Source of the DNA: Niallia alba
GTDB taxonomy: Bacteria > Bacillota > Bacilli > Bacillales > Cytobacillaceae
Direction: 5' to 3'
Assembly: GCF_012933555.1 (NCBI RefSeq)
Contig: NZ_JABBPK010000001.1
Location: 1,466,001-1,530,000, forward strand
Length of the DNA stretch: 64,000 nt
Under the pieces are notes generated by a model. That model was not told the DNA's origin and ran no database searches. It saw only the letters and a list, made by a program, of their open reading frames with translations. Position 1 is the stretch's first letter; each line of letters begins with the position of its first letter. Below, piece after piece: positions 9,438 through 19,129 of this stretch. A program made the translations under genes and the position numbers.

Positions 9438-10964
9438 GTGCCTGTCATGAATCATACTGCTAGGTTAGGATTGTTTTTTGTAGTAGCAGCTCTATTTGTT
9501 TATGTGTTTAATTTATTTTTCTCCGTAAAAGGGGGAATTTACGGACAGTTAAGTTTAGTTATAAGTTTGTCGGTAATTTTTATCGGCTTTGTCATTTTCT
9601 TTGAAAATAGGCATCCGACACAAACATTAACCTGGTTAATTGTATTAGGAAGTTTTCCAATTATTGGGTTTGTTTTTTATTTGTTCTTCGGGAGGAACTA
9701 TCGCAAAGAAAGAATTTATCGAAAAAAGTACTTTCTAGATAAAGAAGCATTTCTGAAGATTGAACGTGAAATTAGTTCCCGAAAAGAAGAGAAGAAAAAG
9801 ATACTGGATGGACATCAACGCAATTTATTTCACTTAGCCGAGAAACTTGGAAATAGTCCAATTTCATTTGGTACTTCCACTCAAGTACTAACAGATGGAG
9901 ATGAGACGTTTTCGACCATTTTAAAGGAATTAAGGAAAGCGAAACACCATATTCACATGGAATATTATATTGTGAGAGATGATGATATAGGTCAAGAGAT
10001 AAAGGATATTTTGCTTGAAAAAGCAAGAGCCGGAGTACAGGTTCGATTTTTATATGATGCTGTTGGGTCTTGGCAGCTATCTAAAAAGTTCTGCTTAGAA
10101 ATGAAAGAGGCTGGCATTGAAGTGGTTGCTTTTAGTCCTGTTAAAATGCCTTTTTTTAATAGCAAATTTAATTTTAGAAACCATCGCAAAATTATTATCA
10201 TTGATGGAAATATCGGCTTTGTAGGAGGTTTAAATATTGGAGATGAGTATTTAGGAAGAAATCCTTCGATTGGTTATTGGAGAGATACTCATTTGCTTCT
10301 GAAAGGAGATGCGGTTAGGTCTTTACAATTGATTTTTCTTCAAGATTGGTTTTATATGACCAACCATAGTTTCTTAACAGAGGAATATTTAACACCAGTT
10401 TCTGAGGAAAATTCCCATGGCGGAGTACAATTGATTGCAGGTGGTCCAGATAATGAATGGAGTGTTATTAAAAGTATTTTTTTCAGCATGATTACTTCGG
10501 CGAAGAAATCAATTTGGATTGCTACTCCTTACTTTATTCCGGATGAAGATATTTTTTCTGCTATAAAAATCGCTTCATTAAGTGGAGTGGATGTTCGGAT
10601 TCTTGTTCCTAGCAAACCAGATAAACGAATCGTTTTCCATGCTTCTCGTTCTTATTTCCCAGAATTACTGGAGTCAGGAGTAAGAGTCTTTGAATACAAT
10701 CGAGGATTTATGCATAGCAAAATTATTATTGTAGATGGTGAAATTGCTTCCATTGGGACATGTAATATGGACATGAGAAGCTTTCATTTAAATTTTGAAG
10801 TAAGTGCCTTTTTATATAGGACAAGAAGTACAGAAAAACTAGTGAAAGATTATTTAGAAGATATAACTCACTCAATCGAATTAGAAGTGGAGACCTTTAA
10901 TAAAAGGCATTACGGATATCGAATGCTTGAATCGACTTCTAGATTGTTATCTCCGTTATTATAA
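9438..10964 (+). CDS. cls: Cardiolipin synthase
   Basis: This enzyme condenses two phosphatidylglycerol molecules to cardiolipin and glycerol at the membrane. Two N-terminal membrane helices (about residues 6-28 and 33-55) and a PLD nuclease-like NPhRxH variant region are followed by two HKD motifs. The first, HRKIIIID, starts at about residue 249; the second, HSKIIIVDG, at about 426. Length is 508 residues, normal for ClsA. I prefer the GTG start because GGGAG lies 7 bases upstream; an ATG two codons earlier sits only 1 base from that site. B. subtilis does not have cls at this place, so it is a local insertion into the conserved order. Confidence 0.93.
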   Translation: MPVMNHTARLGLFFVVAALFVYVFNLFFSVKGGIYGQLSLVISLSVIFIGFVIFFENRHPTQTLTWLIVLGSFPIIGFVFYLFFGRNYRKERIYRKKYFLDKEAFLKIEREISSRKEEKKKILDGHQRNLFHLAEKLGNSPISFGTSTQVLTDGDETFSTILKELRKAKHHIHMEYYIVRDDDIGQEIKDILLEKARAGVQVRFLYDAVGSWQLSKKFCLEMKEAGIEVVAFSPVKMPFFNSKFNFRNHRKIIIIDGNIGFVGGLNIGDEYLGRNPSIGYWRDTHLLLKGDAVRSLQLIFLQDWFYMTNHSFLTEEYLTPVSEENSHGGVQLIAGGPDNEWSVIKSIFFSMITSAKKSIWIATPYFIPDEDIFSAIKIASLSGVDVRILVPSKPDKRIVFHASRSYFPELLESGVRVFEYNRGFMHSKIIIVDGEIASIGTCNMDMRSFHLNFEVSAFLYRTRSTEKLVKDYLEDITHSIELEVETFNKRHYGYRMLESTSRLLSPLL

Positions 10965-11009
10965 ATGCTGTTTTTTTGATATATGAAATAAATGTAAGGA
11001 AATACTTCT

Positions 11010-11081
11010 GAAAAGGACTAAAATTCTCTTTATGTTAGCATTTTTGTTCAATGGTAATGTGAAGAAAATTTAGCCCTTTTC
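11010..11081 (+). terminator. Long hairpin downstream of cls
   Basis: GAAAAGG-a-CTAAA pairs with TTTAG-c-CCTTTTC around a long AT-rich loop. The T-run is short, so it may be a weak terminator of cls or part of the coiA leader. Confidence 0.4.
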
Positions 11082-11235
11082 TGGTTTAGGAGAATTACTT
11101 TTGCTGAAGAGAGTATTAAAGTTGTCTTTATAGAAAATTCATTTTGTGAGTATTTCTGAGAAGTTTAAATTTTTTGCAGGAATAAGAAGAACAAAAAAGA
11201 ATAATAAAAAAAGAGGATAAAAGGAGGGATATTAC

Positions 11236-12417
11236 TTGTATACAGCAATAACGGCAGAAGGAAAAATGATTAACTTGTTTACGATGGAAAATAAGGATGA
11301 GCTAAAAGGCTTACGTGAATTGCCGATATATTGTCCAGAATGTAAAGGGAGAGTCATTTTAAAAATGGGGGAGAAGAAGATTACTCATTTTGCACATGAG
11401 AGGACACAATGGTGTGCGGGGAATGGAGAGGCTGAGTCTTCTTATCATTTGCAAGGAAAGCTACAACTATATCAAAAATTGCTCGAAGTTAATCTTGAAC
11501 CTAAATTAGAACCTTATTTTCCAGAAATAAAGCAGCGAGCAGATATTAGTTTTGTCTTTAACAAGGAGCAATATGTGATCGAATATCAATGCGCAGTTAT
11601 TTCTCCGCAATTAGTAAAAAAACGTACAGAAGGTTATCGAAAAATAAATATTTACCCGATTTGGATTATTGGCTTTCATCATTTGAAAAAATGGAATCCG
11701 ATCAAAGTGAAACTTTCCACCTTTATTTATCAATTTTTCACTTTTTATCAGAATCAGTATCTACTCCCAACATATTGTCCTTATGATAGGGTATTTTACT
11801 TGATTCAAAACCCCGTCCCTATCTCTATTTCTCAAACATTTATCTCCACTTCTTCCTATCCCTTAGTAAAAATGGAGGGCGAACTGAAACTTCCCATCCT
11901 ATCAAATAAGAATTTTTCTATCTCTTATTGGCGAGAGTTGATTCACCGTCAAAAGACAAAGGATGTGCATTATCCAACAAAAACAAATGATCATTTTTTA
12001 AAAGAGCTATATGCAAGGGAACTACATCCCCATTTCTTACCGCCATTTATCGGTATACCCTTAAAAGAAGGCTTCCTCATAGAAACACCTCCACTTTATT
12101 GGCAGGCCACTATTTTTTTAGACAGCTTTTTCGATGCAACAAAAATATATCCCCTCCAAAAAGTTTATGGACATTTCCAAAGGAGAATAGAAAAAGGCAA
12201 TATAAAGATAAGAGACTTGCCTTTTCTAAAAGAGAAAAACTGGAAAGTAGCCGTTAAGCAATATTTACAGACACTTATTAATTTGAAAATTATGGAAGAA
12301 ATAAAACCGAATTTTTATCGTCTTCTTTATTGGAAAGAAATCAGAAATTATAAGGTACAGACACAAGAAGAAGTGGCATTTTATAAGCATTTAAAAAAAT
12401 TAAATGATATGCAATAA
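11236..12417 (+). CDS. coiA: Competence protein CoiA
   Basis: CoiA is a competence-induced nuclease-like protein that helps integrate incoming DNA during transformation. The start is a TTG 7 bases after AAGGAGGG. The N-terminal zinc-ribbon-like domain has Cys33, Cys36, His54 and Cys60 (C-x2-C ... F-x-H-x5-C). The central PD-(D/E)xK-like nuclease region holds HLQGK, a RADISFVF strand and IEYQCAVIS, the usual order for this fold. The C-terminal 200 residues form the variable CoiA tail. Length 393 is normal. The gene lies between mecA/cls and pepF as in B. subtilis. The N-terminal domain is shared with the yjcD-like helicase of this window. Confidence 0.93.
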   Translation: MYTAITAEGKMINLFTMENKDELKGLRELPIYCPECKGRVILKMGEKKITHFAHERTQWCAGNGEAESSYHLQGKLQLYQKLLEVNLEPKLEPYFPEIKQRADISFVFNKEQYVIEYQCAVISPQLVKKRTEGYRKINIYPIWIIGFHHLKKWNPIKVKLSTFIYQFFTFYQNQYLLPTYCPYDRVFYLIQNPVPISISQTFISTSSYPLVKMEGELKLPILSNKNFSISYWRELIHRQKTKDVHYPTKTNDHFLKELYARELHPHFLPPFIGIPLKEGFLIETPPLYWQATIFLDSFFDATKIYPLQKVYGHFQRRIEKGNIKIRDLPFLKEKNWKVAVKQYLQTLINLKIMEEIKPNFYRLLYWKEIRNYKVQTQEEVAFYKHLKKLNDMQ

Positions 12418-12597
12418 ACATAAATGAAATAGCATAAAATACACATATGCTACTTGGATATGTATGCAACTAGTTCATGCGTTAAAATCGGAAATAGAGC
12501 GAAAATTTGTTAGAATAAGAAGGAGTTAGTCGGCAAACAGAGAATATGTAGTAAGGTTTATATTCGTATGGCGAAATAATAGAGTGGAGGATGAAGC

Positions 12598-14424
12598 ATG
12601 TCAACAGAAACAGGTGTTAAGAAATTACCACTACGTAATGAGGTTCCAGCAGAAGATACTTGGAGATTAGAGGATATCTTCGCAAGTGATGAAGAATGGG
12701 ACAAAGAATTTGAAGAAGTAAAGAATTTATCACAAAAGGCTACCGAATATCAGGGCAAGCTTGCTGATAGTGCTGATGTACTTTATGAAGCTTTACAATA
12801 TCAAGATGAGCTACTATCAAGGCTTGGGATATTATATACATATGCACATATGCGCTACGACCAGGATACAACAAATAGCTTTTATCAAGGAGTAGAAGGT
12901 CGTATTAAAAGCTTATATGCACATGCTGCAAGTGCACTTGCTTATATCGTTCCTGAGTTATTATCGATTGATGAAAAAGTCATAAATACTTTTTTAGAAG
13001 AAAAGGAAGAACTGAAGCTTTATAAGAAGGCGATAGAAGAGATTAATCTACAACGTCCACATGTTTTAAATGCAGAACAGGAAGCGTTACTTGCCCAAGC
13101 TTCAGAGGTATTGGATTCATCTAGCAACACGTTCGGAATGTTAAATAATGCTGACTTGGAATTCCCAAGCATTAAAGACGAAAATGGGGAAGAAGTAGAG
13201 GTTACACATGGTAGATACACACGCTTTTTGGAGAGTGCGGATCAACGTGTACGTCGTGATGCCTTTAAAGCAGTTTATGATACGTATGGTAAATTTAAAA
13301 ATACGTTTGCTTCAACATTAAGTGGAGAAATAAAAAATCATACCTTTAACGCAAAAATTAGAAATTATGATTCACCAAGACATGCGGCACTTGCTGGTAA
13401 CAATATTCCAGAACAAGTATATGAAAACCTTGTGGAAACGATTAATAAAAATTTACCATTATTGCATCGCTATGTGAAGCTGCGTAAAAAGGTTTTAGGT
13501 GTAGATAAGCTCCATATGTATGATCTATATACTCCATTGGTAAAAGATGTGAAAATGGAAATACCTTATGAAGAAGCAAAAGACTTAGTCATTAAAGGAT
13601 TGGCTCCTCTCGGAGAAGAGTATGCTTCTATTTTAAAAGAAGGATTTGAAAACCGCTGGGTGGATGTCCATGAGAATAAAGGGAAAAGAAGTGGTGCCTA
13701 TTCTTCAGGAGCATATGGTACAAATCCATATATTCTAATGAACTGGCAGGACAATGTAAACAATCTATTTACATTAGCCCATGAGTTTGGTCATTCTGTG
13801 CATAGCTACTATACAAGAAAATCCCAGCCATATCCTTATGGAAACTATTCAATTTTTGTTGCAGAGGTAGCCTCAACTTGTAATGAATCACTATTAAATG
13901 ATTACTTGCTTAAAACCATTACGGATAAACAAAAACGTCTATACTTGCTCAATTATTTCTTAGAAGGATTCAGAGGAACTGTATTCCGCCAAACAATGTT
14001 TGCTGAATTTGAGCAATTAATTCATGAAAAAGCAAGTAATAACGAGCCTTTAACGGCAGACTTATTGACAAAAGAATACTATGCATTAAATCAGAAGTAT
14101 TTTGGAGAAGAAGATATCATTATAGATGAAGAAATTGGTTTGGAATGGTCTCGAATTCCACATTTTTATTATAATTTCTACGTATATCAATATGCGACAG
14201 GCTATAGTGCTGCAACTGCTTTAAGTAAACAAATTTTAGAGGAAGGAAACCCAGCAGTAGAACGATACATCGATTTCTTAAAGGCTGGTAGTTCTGATTA
14301 TCCAATTGAAGTACTGAAAAAAGCTGGAGTAGATATGGCAAGCAAAACACCAATTGAAGAAGCATGTAAGGTTTTTGAAGAGAAATTAAATGAAATGGAA
14401 AGCTTATTGAATGAGCTTCAATAG
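12598..14424 (+). CDS. pepF: Oligoendopeptidase F (M3B family)
   Basis: This cytoplasmic zinc metallopeptidase cuts peptides of roughly 7-17 residues and is 608 residues long. The N-terminal oligopeptidase F domain spans about residues 115-185. The zinc site HEFGH is at about residues 395-399 in LAHEFGHSVHSYY, with the third ligand glutamate in FVAEVASTCNE. Downstream YQYATGYSAA is the typical substrate-binding motif. B. subtilis places pepF (yjbG) between coiA and spxH as here. It may process peptides imported by Opp, but that link is inference. Confidence 0.96.
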   Translation: MSTETGVKKLPLRNEVPAEDTWRLEDIFASDEEWDKEFEEVKNLSQKATEYQGKLADSADVLYEALQYQDELLSRLGILYTYAHMRYDQDTTNSFYQGVEGRIKSLYAHAASALAYIVPELLSIDEKVINTFLEEKEELKLYKKAIEEINLQRPHVLNAEQEALLAQASEVLDSSSNTFGMLNNADLEFPSIKDENGEEVEVTHGRYTRFLESADQRVRRDAFKAVYDTYGKFKNTFASTLSGEIKNHTFNAKIRNYDSPRHAALAGNNIPEQVYENLVETINKNLPLLHRYVKLRKKVLGVDKLHMYDLYTPLVKDVKMEIPYEEAKDLVIKGLAPLGEEYASILKEGFENRWVDVHENKGKRSGAYSSGAYGTNPYILMNWQDNVNNLFTLAHEFGHSVHSYYTRKSQPYPYGNYSIFVAEVASTCNESLLNDYLLKTITDKQKRLYLLNYFLEGFRGTVFRQTMFAEFEQLIHEKASNNEPLTADLLTKEYYALNQKYFGEEDIIIDEEIGLEWSRIPHFYYNFYVYQYATGYSAATALSKQILEEGNPAVERYIDFLKAGSSDYPIEVLKKAGVDMASKTPIEEACKVFEEKLNEMESLLNELQ

Positions 14425-14436
14425 TCTTTAGAATGG

Positions 14437-14476
14437 AAAAACGAGTAAGAGAGGCAGCTCTTTTGCTCGTTTTTTC
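14437..14476 (+). terminator. Rho-independent terminator after pepF
   Basis: AAACGAG-t-AAGAG pairs with CTCTT-ttg-CTCGTTT and is followed by six T residues. Confidence 0.88.
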
Positions 14477-14651
14477 ATTTGGTTCTTCTTTTTATCTTTT
14501 AATTTTGACATTTTTGTGAACAAAGTACCAGGTGTATTGCAGAAAATTATCGATCTATGATACTATTTAGTTGTGAAGTTAATCACAAACAAACTTATAC
14601 CCCTTTGTTTGACCGTGAAAAATTTCTCCCATCCCCTTTGTTCGTAAAAAT

Positions 14652-14688
14652 AAAAAAGGCCTTGCCTTGAGACAGCAAGTCCTTTTTT
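14652..14688 (-). terminator. Rho-independent terminator, reverse strand, downstream of spxH
   Basis: AAAAAAGG-c-CTTGC pairs with GCAAG-t-CCTTTTTT. The stem has A/T tracts on both sides and could work in both directions; it lies about 90 bases after the spxH stop. The rest of the pepF-spxH gap shows nothing else. Confidence 0.75.
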
Positions 14689-14778
14689 ATTTTTATTCAA
14701 ATTGACATTCCTATAATTAAAATACACTATATAAAAAAATAGACATGGCATCTTAATAGATAGCCACATCCCCCATTT

Positions 14779-15654
14779 TTAACCAATATATTTCCAAAAT
14801 ACCCCGTATTTAGCTGGTATTTGCTCTACTAATTGTCGTAATTGTAACTTCTTCATTTCTTTTTCAATTTCTTGAATCGATTTATTATAAACAACAGATA
14901 ATTCCTTTGAAGCGACAAACTTAAAACATTCTAAAAAGTTTTCAAGCGGTGGTGGAGCTGCTTTTTCTGGTTGGATTTGCAGCATTTCCTCGATAATTTG
15001 TACGTATACCTCATATGGATAATAACCTGTCACTTTAATTCCTTCTTCTTCGATATTTTCATTAAAGAAGACGAGTGTGGGAATTTCATTTACTTCCATT
15101 TCTCTGGTGATTTTTAAATCGCACTGAAATGCCTTAGCTGCACTGTTTGAATGAATATCAGCTATAAATTCTATTACATCAATTCCCACACTTTTAGCAC
15201 ACGATTTAAGAACTTCAAATGTAGCAATATTTTTTTTCTCCAAAAATAATAGCTCTTGTAATTTTCGTAAGAACTTCATACCAGATTTCCGTCCTTGCAA
15301 TTCTGCTGCTTTAAGTGCAATGGAAGGCAAATGAGGAGAAATGATTGGATTATCAAACCATAAAGATCCATCACATGACATCCCTGAACGACTAGCGGTT
15401 TTTTCCCAAAATTCAGCGATATTCGCATACTTACTTTTCTTACTACAATTTAAGGCAGATAATCTACCGCTTAATACATGTTTAAGGGAGAAATATCGTC
15501 CATATTCAATCTGCAATTTTTTCATAATAGGCTCAAGCGCCCAGCATTCAGGACAGAGTGGGTCGATAAACATATATATTTCGAGTGGTTTGCTTTCTTG
15601 GCAATTGTCATCAGCTGTTTTCGGCTTGGATACAGAAAAGTCTTTTTCCATCAC
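14779..15654 (-). CDS. spxH: ClpXP adaptor protein SpxH (YjbH), DsbA-like
   Basis: SpxH binds Spx and hands it to ClpXP for degradation, so it sets the level of the disulfide-stress regulator. The 291-residue protein has a DsbA-like thioredoxin fold. The CxxC-type motif is at Cys34 and Cys37 ([12 protein letters not shown]), an alpha-helical insertion follows, and the strand [10 protein letters not shown] holds the cis-proline. The start overlaps the end of the globin gene by 4 bases, so the two are translationally coupled, as in B. subtilis yjbI-yjbH. Its target spxA lies 7 kb upstream. Confidence 0.93.
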   Translation of the reverse strand: MMEKDFSVSKPKTADDNCQESKPLEIYMFIDPLCPECWALEPIMKKLQIEYGRYFSLKHVLSGRLSALNCSKKSKYANIAEFWEKTASRSGMSCDGSLWFDNPIISPHLPSIALKAAELQGRKSGMKFLRKLQELLFLEKKNIATFEVLKSCAKSVGIDVIEFIADIHSNSAAKAFQCDLKITREMEVNEIPTLVFFNENIEEEGIKVTGYYPYEVYVQIIEEMLQIQPEKAAPPPLENFLECFKFVASKELSVVYNKSIQEIEKEMKKLQLRQLVEQIPAKYGVFWKYIG

Positions 15655-16058
15655 GTGTTATCACCTTTTTTAGTTTCGATTTCCTCCGAATTAATCATAT
15701 GTTTTGCTGTCAGCACGAGTCTTGAAAAAATCTCTTCTCGTAGTTTGCTATCTAATTCTACTTCTTCCATAGCTTGATCCATACAAGCTAACCAAGCTAG
15801 TGCACGTTTTTCTGTTATTGGGAAAGGTAAATGTCTCGCTCTTAGCATTGGATGACCGTGTTCATTAGAATAAAGAGTTGGACCACCTAAAAATTGTGTA
15901 AGAAATTGTTTTTGTTTACGAGCTGTTTCTGTTAAATCTTCTGGGAAGATAGGAGCTAGGTCAGGATGTTGACCAACATGATTGTAGAATAAATCTACAA
16001 GTTTATTTAATGTGGCTTCACCAATTCGTTCATAAGGTGTCGACATGTTCTCGACCAT
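15651..16058 (-). CDS. yjbI: Group II truncated haemoglobin YjbI
   Basis: This is a 135-residue truncated globin of the HbO (group II) type. It has the PFYERIGE-like N-terminus, [19 protein letters not shown] helix, the distal-side [22 protein letters not shown] (interrupted here for brevity by helix turns) and the proximal His in RARHLPFPI. The AAAGGAG site 8 bases before the ATG supports the start. In B. subtilis and Staphylococcus, the yjbI/yjbH pair is linked to nitrosative and oxidative stress handling. The true ligand is not shown by sequence. Confidence 0.93.
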   Translation of the reverse strand: MVENMSTPYERIGEATLNKLVDLFYNHVGQHPDLAPIFPEDLTETARKQKQFLTQFLGGPTLYSNEHGHPMLRARHLPFPITEKRALAWLACMDQAMEEVELDSKLREEIFSRLVLTAKHMINSEEIETKKGDNT

Positions 16059-16164
16059 ATTTAAAACTCCTTTATTGTTCTTTTATATCGTTACTTTAAT
16101 TATATTGTAACAATCGACATTTCATTGTACAAATAAATAGCTTGTAAATAGATCGAGATGAAAA

Positions 16165-16791
16165 TTATGCCATATAATGCTGTGTCACTTTAGTGACGTA
16201 ATTCTGTGTTTCCTTAAAAGGCGGAATACCCCCATACTTATCTACATTACCTGGTCCTGCATTATATGCAGCTAAAGCAAGTTCGACATTTCCACTGTAT
16301 TTTTCTAACATTTGTTTTAGATACTTACTTCCGCCCATAATGTTCTCCAATGGATTGAATACATTTTGTACTCCTAATGATTTTGCTGTACTTGGCATTA
16401 GTTGCATTAAACCGGATGCACCAGCATAGCTAGTTGCATTTGGATTGAAATTGGATTCTACTTTGATTACAGAGCTTATTAGTTTTTCAGGTAAATTATA
16501 TTTTTCCGCTGCTGTTCTAATCATTTCATCGAAATCTGTGGTGGATGACGATGAAGCATTCAGCTTAGTTAAACTTAGTGGCAGAAGGGAAACATTATTC
16601 GCTAATCCTAAAGGTGTGGAAGATGCTCCTAATGTATTGTTTTCGATTGAATTTGTTAAATTTGTTTCAGATGTCAACATATTACTGAGAAAATCTTGGA
16701 AGAGAGTAGATGCATTACTGGTAGTGTTTGTTGAATTTAAACCTTGTAAAGCTTGGAGTTCAAGCATTACTTTAAATTGATCAATTTTCAT
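16165..16791 (-). CDS. cwlQ: Lytic transglycosylase CwlQ (YjbJ)
   Basis: This wall hydrolase cuts the glycan strand of peptidoglycan. The first 85 residues are rich in Ser, Thr and Asn and have no cleavable signal peptide. The C-terminal SLT goose-lysozyme-like domain (about residues 92-205) has the catalytic Glu in [13 protein letters not shown], then [10 protein letters not shown] and [10 protein letters not shown], all family hallmarks. B. subtilis CwlQ, reported to have muramidase and transglycosylase activity, lies at the same place. GGAGG six bases before the ATG supports the start. The export route is not evident. Confidence 0.9.
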   Translation of the reverse strand: MKIDQFKVMLELQALQGLNSTNTTSNASTLFQDFLSNMLTSETNLTNSIENNTLGASSTPLGLANNVSLLPLSLTKLNASSSSTTDFDEMIRTAAEKYNLPEKLISSVIKVESNFNPNATSYAGASGLMQLMPSTAKSLGVQNVFNPLENIMGGSKYLKQMLEKYSGNVELALAAYNAGPGNVDKYGGIPPFKETQNYVTKVTQHYMA

Positions 16792-16965
16792 TGCTTTCCT
16801 CCGTCTATTAGCAACTTCTTAAAATAACAAAATGTAAAACGCTTTTGTAGCTAACAAAATAGAAGCAATAAAGAGTGTGAAAATCTTTATTGCTACATAT
16901 CAGGGTGTAAAAGATTAATCTGTTTTTAAGTGATTTAATTTGTACTTTGATTAAATAAATTAAGG

Positions 16966-17553
16966 TTATTTCTGTTTATATTTTTCTTCATAAAATCTAC
17001 GGACTTTGTTTTTCGTTTTTCTAACGGGAATTTTTAGGGTAGATAATAACTCTGTAAAATATATTTCTCCTTTTTCCCGATTGCTTACTTCATATTCTAA
17101 CTCATAATCTTCCTTTTTTAAATAAAAACTATGATCTAAAACTAGTAAACCATTTCCAATTTGTTTTTCTGCTCTAATTGTTCGTAAGCTACCAAAATAT
17201 AATATGGAGGCTGGGTTAATGTTCATATTTAATAAAAGACCAGAGATTTGTTCATCATTTATTTTCCCAGTTGCGAAAATAGCGTCGCTTTCCTCCTTTG
17301 AAAGAATTTTATTTGTTTCAAGAAGTCCGTCGCGATGTGGCTGCTTTAAAGTTAATTCATAATCTTCCTTTTTTTTGCGAATCCTTAGAGCAGAATGATT
17401 CTTCTTTAAAGCAAAATCACTTGTATCAAAATAATGATTTTCGTGCTCAAATAGTTCTTCTTTTTGAATGTGAAAATGAGTTAGGAGCAATGCGTATTCT
17501 TCTTTTGTTAACATATTTTTAAATTCTATTTCAATGTTTTGATTATGAGACAT
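16966..17553 (-). CDS. yjbK: CYTH domain protein YjbK
   Basis: This 195-residue protein is a CYTH (triphosphate tunnel metalloenzyme) domain from end to end. The ExExK signature is at Glu8, Glu10 and Lys12. It then alternates strands of charged residues: ALRIRKKKEDYELTLKQP, TIRAEK, LVLDHSFY and YELEYEV. The family binds triphosphate groups with a divalent metal and usually hydrolyses inorganic triphosphate. It lies beside the (p)ppGpp synthetase and NAD kinase genes, a conserved neighbourhood, but faces the other way. Confidence 0.87.
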   Translation of the reverse strand: MSHNQNIEIEFKNMLTKEEYALLLTHFHIQKEELFEHENHYFDTSDFALKKNHSALRIRKKKEDYELTLKQPHRDGLLETNKILSKEESDAIFATGKINDEQISGLLLNMNINPASILYFGSLRTIRAEKQIGNGLLVLDHSFYLKKEDYELEYEVSNREKGEIYFTELLSTLKIPVRKTKNKVRRFYEEKYKQK

Positions 17554-17668
17554 AAATAAATCCTTTCCAAAATGACTTGTCTATTATTATAAAGTGTGAT
17601 TGCCAAACATGCTATTTTATTGACGATTTTCTTTTAGGGTCTTATTACATTCATTTTTTGTTATATAA

Positions 17669-17851
17669 ACCGCTACCCAGGCTCTTCCGCTTTTCTATAT
17701 GTCTAGCTACAGCGCCTAGCGGTTAGCAAACTTCAGGCTACCTCCCTACGATAAGTCAACATCGATTCGCTGTTGCTCATCGTGTTTCCTTTATCTCAGT
17801 CGATATCCTTCCAGTTTGTACACCGCTAATCAGGCTCTTCCGCTTTTCTAT
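17669..17851. repeat. Interspersed repeat family B, copy 1
   Basis: This intergenic element is bounded by two near-identical 30-base direct repeats (ACCGCTA..CAGGCTCTTCCG.. at 17669-17698 and 17822-17851). Inside are GTCTAGCTACAGCGCC, CTACGATAAGTCAA and TCCAGTTTGT, which are shared with a second copy near 26.45 kb. No protein is supported. It fills most of the gap between yjbK and yjbL. Confidence 0.75.
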
Positions 17852-17899
17852 GATAATTCTTTTGATTGTGGTAAAATATGCATAGTTGGAGGGTGAATT

Positions 17900-18271
17900 A
17901 TGAAGCAAAAATGGAAGATTAAAGAGACAATAAAAAGGGAAAATGAACTGGTATTTCAATTGCAAGAGAATGCAATTCTAGAAAGTACGAAAGCATGTGG
18001 TCAAATCCTTGTTGATTCTGATTCTCTTGCGTTTATATATTTACTTGAAAAAGAAAACGAATATGTTTATCTGGAAATTCCGGAAAAGGTATGGAAGGAC
18101 TGTAAAGAAGCAGTAGATTCAAATGATGCCTTTTTTGTAAAAGATGCAAATGGGGAAATATTGCTAGAAAGCTTTAAAGAGGAAATAGAATATTTAATTG
18201 AAAATATTCGAGGAAATGGAAATTATGGAGAGGATATGGAAAAAGCAGTTTCATCCATTTTTCTACAATGA
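17900..18271 (+). CDS. yjbL: Conserved protein YjbL
   Basis: This is a 123-residue protein of unknown function, placed as B. subtilis yjbL between the CYTH gene and sasB and of equal length. It is acidic, with LEKENEYVYLEIPEKVWKDCKEAV and a C-terminal helix rich in Glu, and has no signal peptide, membrane segment or recognised motif. The ATG follows GGAGGGTG. The reading frame is clear of neighbours. The assignment rests mainly on position and size. Confidence 0.75.
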   Translation: MKQKWKIKETIKRENELVFQLQENAILESTKACGQILVDSDSLAFIYLLEKENEYVYLEIPEKVWKDCKEAVDSNDAFFVKDANGEILLESFKEEIEYLIENIRGNGNYGEDMEKAVSSIFLQ

Positions 18272-18421
18272 TTTGTTAGATTTTTTTTAAACAGGAATTA
18301 GTATAATTGCAGTTTAGAATGTTGGCATTCCTCCTGTTAGATAAGAATAAGAAATAATTAACAAATCTTCTATAAAAGAAATACCTCGTCTGAAAAGAAC
18401 CTTGGAAATGAGGTGTTATAT

Positions 18422-19054
18422 ATGAAACAATGGGATCAATTTTTGGCTCCCTACAAGTTAGCAGTGGAGGAACTAAAGGTTAAACTAAAAGGAATGAGAC
18501 GTCAATTTGATCATGAAGATGACCATTCTCCAATAGAATTTGTAACAGGGCGAGTAAAACCGATTGCAAGTATATTGGATAAGGCAAATGAAAAGGGGAT
18601 TCCTTTAGACAAACTTGAAACGGAAATGCAGGATATTGCAGGACTCCGTATGATGTGTCCATTTGTTGACGATATTATAAGAGTAGTTGAACTATTAAGA
18701 CAAAGAAATGATTTCGAAATTGTTGAAGAGCGAGATTACATATTACATAGAAAAGAAAGCGGCTATCGATCCTATCATGTGGTAATTGTCTATCCTGTAC
18801 AAACCATCAATGGGGAAAAGAAACTCCTAGTCGAAATTCAAATTCGTACGCTTGCAATGAATTTTTGGGCGACGATTGAGCACTCATTGAATTATAAATA
18901 TAAAGGGCAATTTCCAGAAGATATTAAAATGAGGTTACAGGGAGCTGCCGAAGGTGCCTTTCGTTTGGATAAAGAAATGTCTTTAATCCGGGGAGAAATT
19001 CAAGATGCACAAGCTTTCTTTAATCGTAAAAAAGAAAATGACAAGAATAATTAG
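18422..19054 (+). CDS. sasB: Small alarmone synthetase SasB (RelQ, YjbM)
   Basis: This enzyme transfers pyrophosphate from ATP to GDP or GTP and makes (p)ppGpp. It is a single-domain synthetase of 210 residues with no hydrolase domain. The motifs are all present: GRVKPIASILDKA, DIAGLRMMCPFVDDI, SGYRSYHVVIVYP and the GDP-binding EIQIRTLAMNFWATIEHSLNYKY in parts. The ATG used has GAGGTG 6 bases upstream; an in-frame GTG three codons earlier overlaps that site. It comes right before the NAD kinase gene, as in many Firmicutes. Confidence 0.95.
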   Translation: MKQWDQFLAPYKLAVEELKVKLKGMRRQFDHEDDHSPIEFVTGRVKPIASILDKANEKGIPLDKLETEMQDIAGLRMMCPFVDDIIRVVELLRQRNDFEIVEERDYILHRKESGYRSYHVVIVYPVQTINGEKKLLVEIQIRTLAMNFWATIEHSLNYKYKGQFPEDIKMRLQGAAEGAFRLDKEMSLIRGEIQDAQAFFNRKKENDKNN

Positions 19055-19129
19055 TGTTTTCTTAGTAATTCAAAAGAAACTCATTTTATATTCTGCATTT
19101 CTAAACTGAGAAGAGGAGCTACCAAACTT

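Noticed and set aside
11100-11180. ComK box before coiA (AAAATTCATTTT)
   Set aside because: The spacing is 4 rather than 5 bases and a second box at the right distance is not seen.
14563-14769. 68-codon frame on the reverse strand between pepF and spxH
   Set aside because: It spans the terminator hairpin and has no ribosome site or family likeness.
15341-15777. Two overlapping forward frames of about 100 codons
   Set aside because: They are antisense to spxH and yjbI, which have clear motifs and normal starts.
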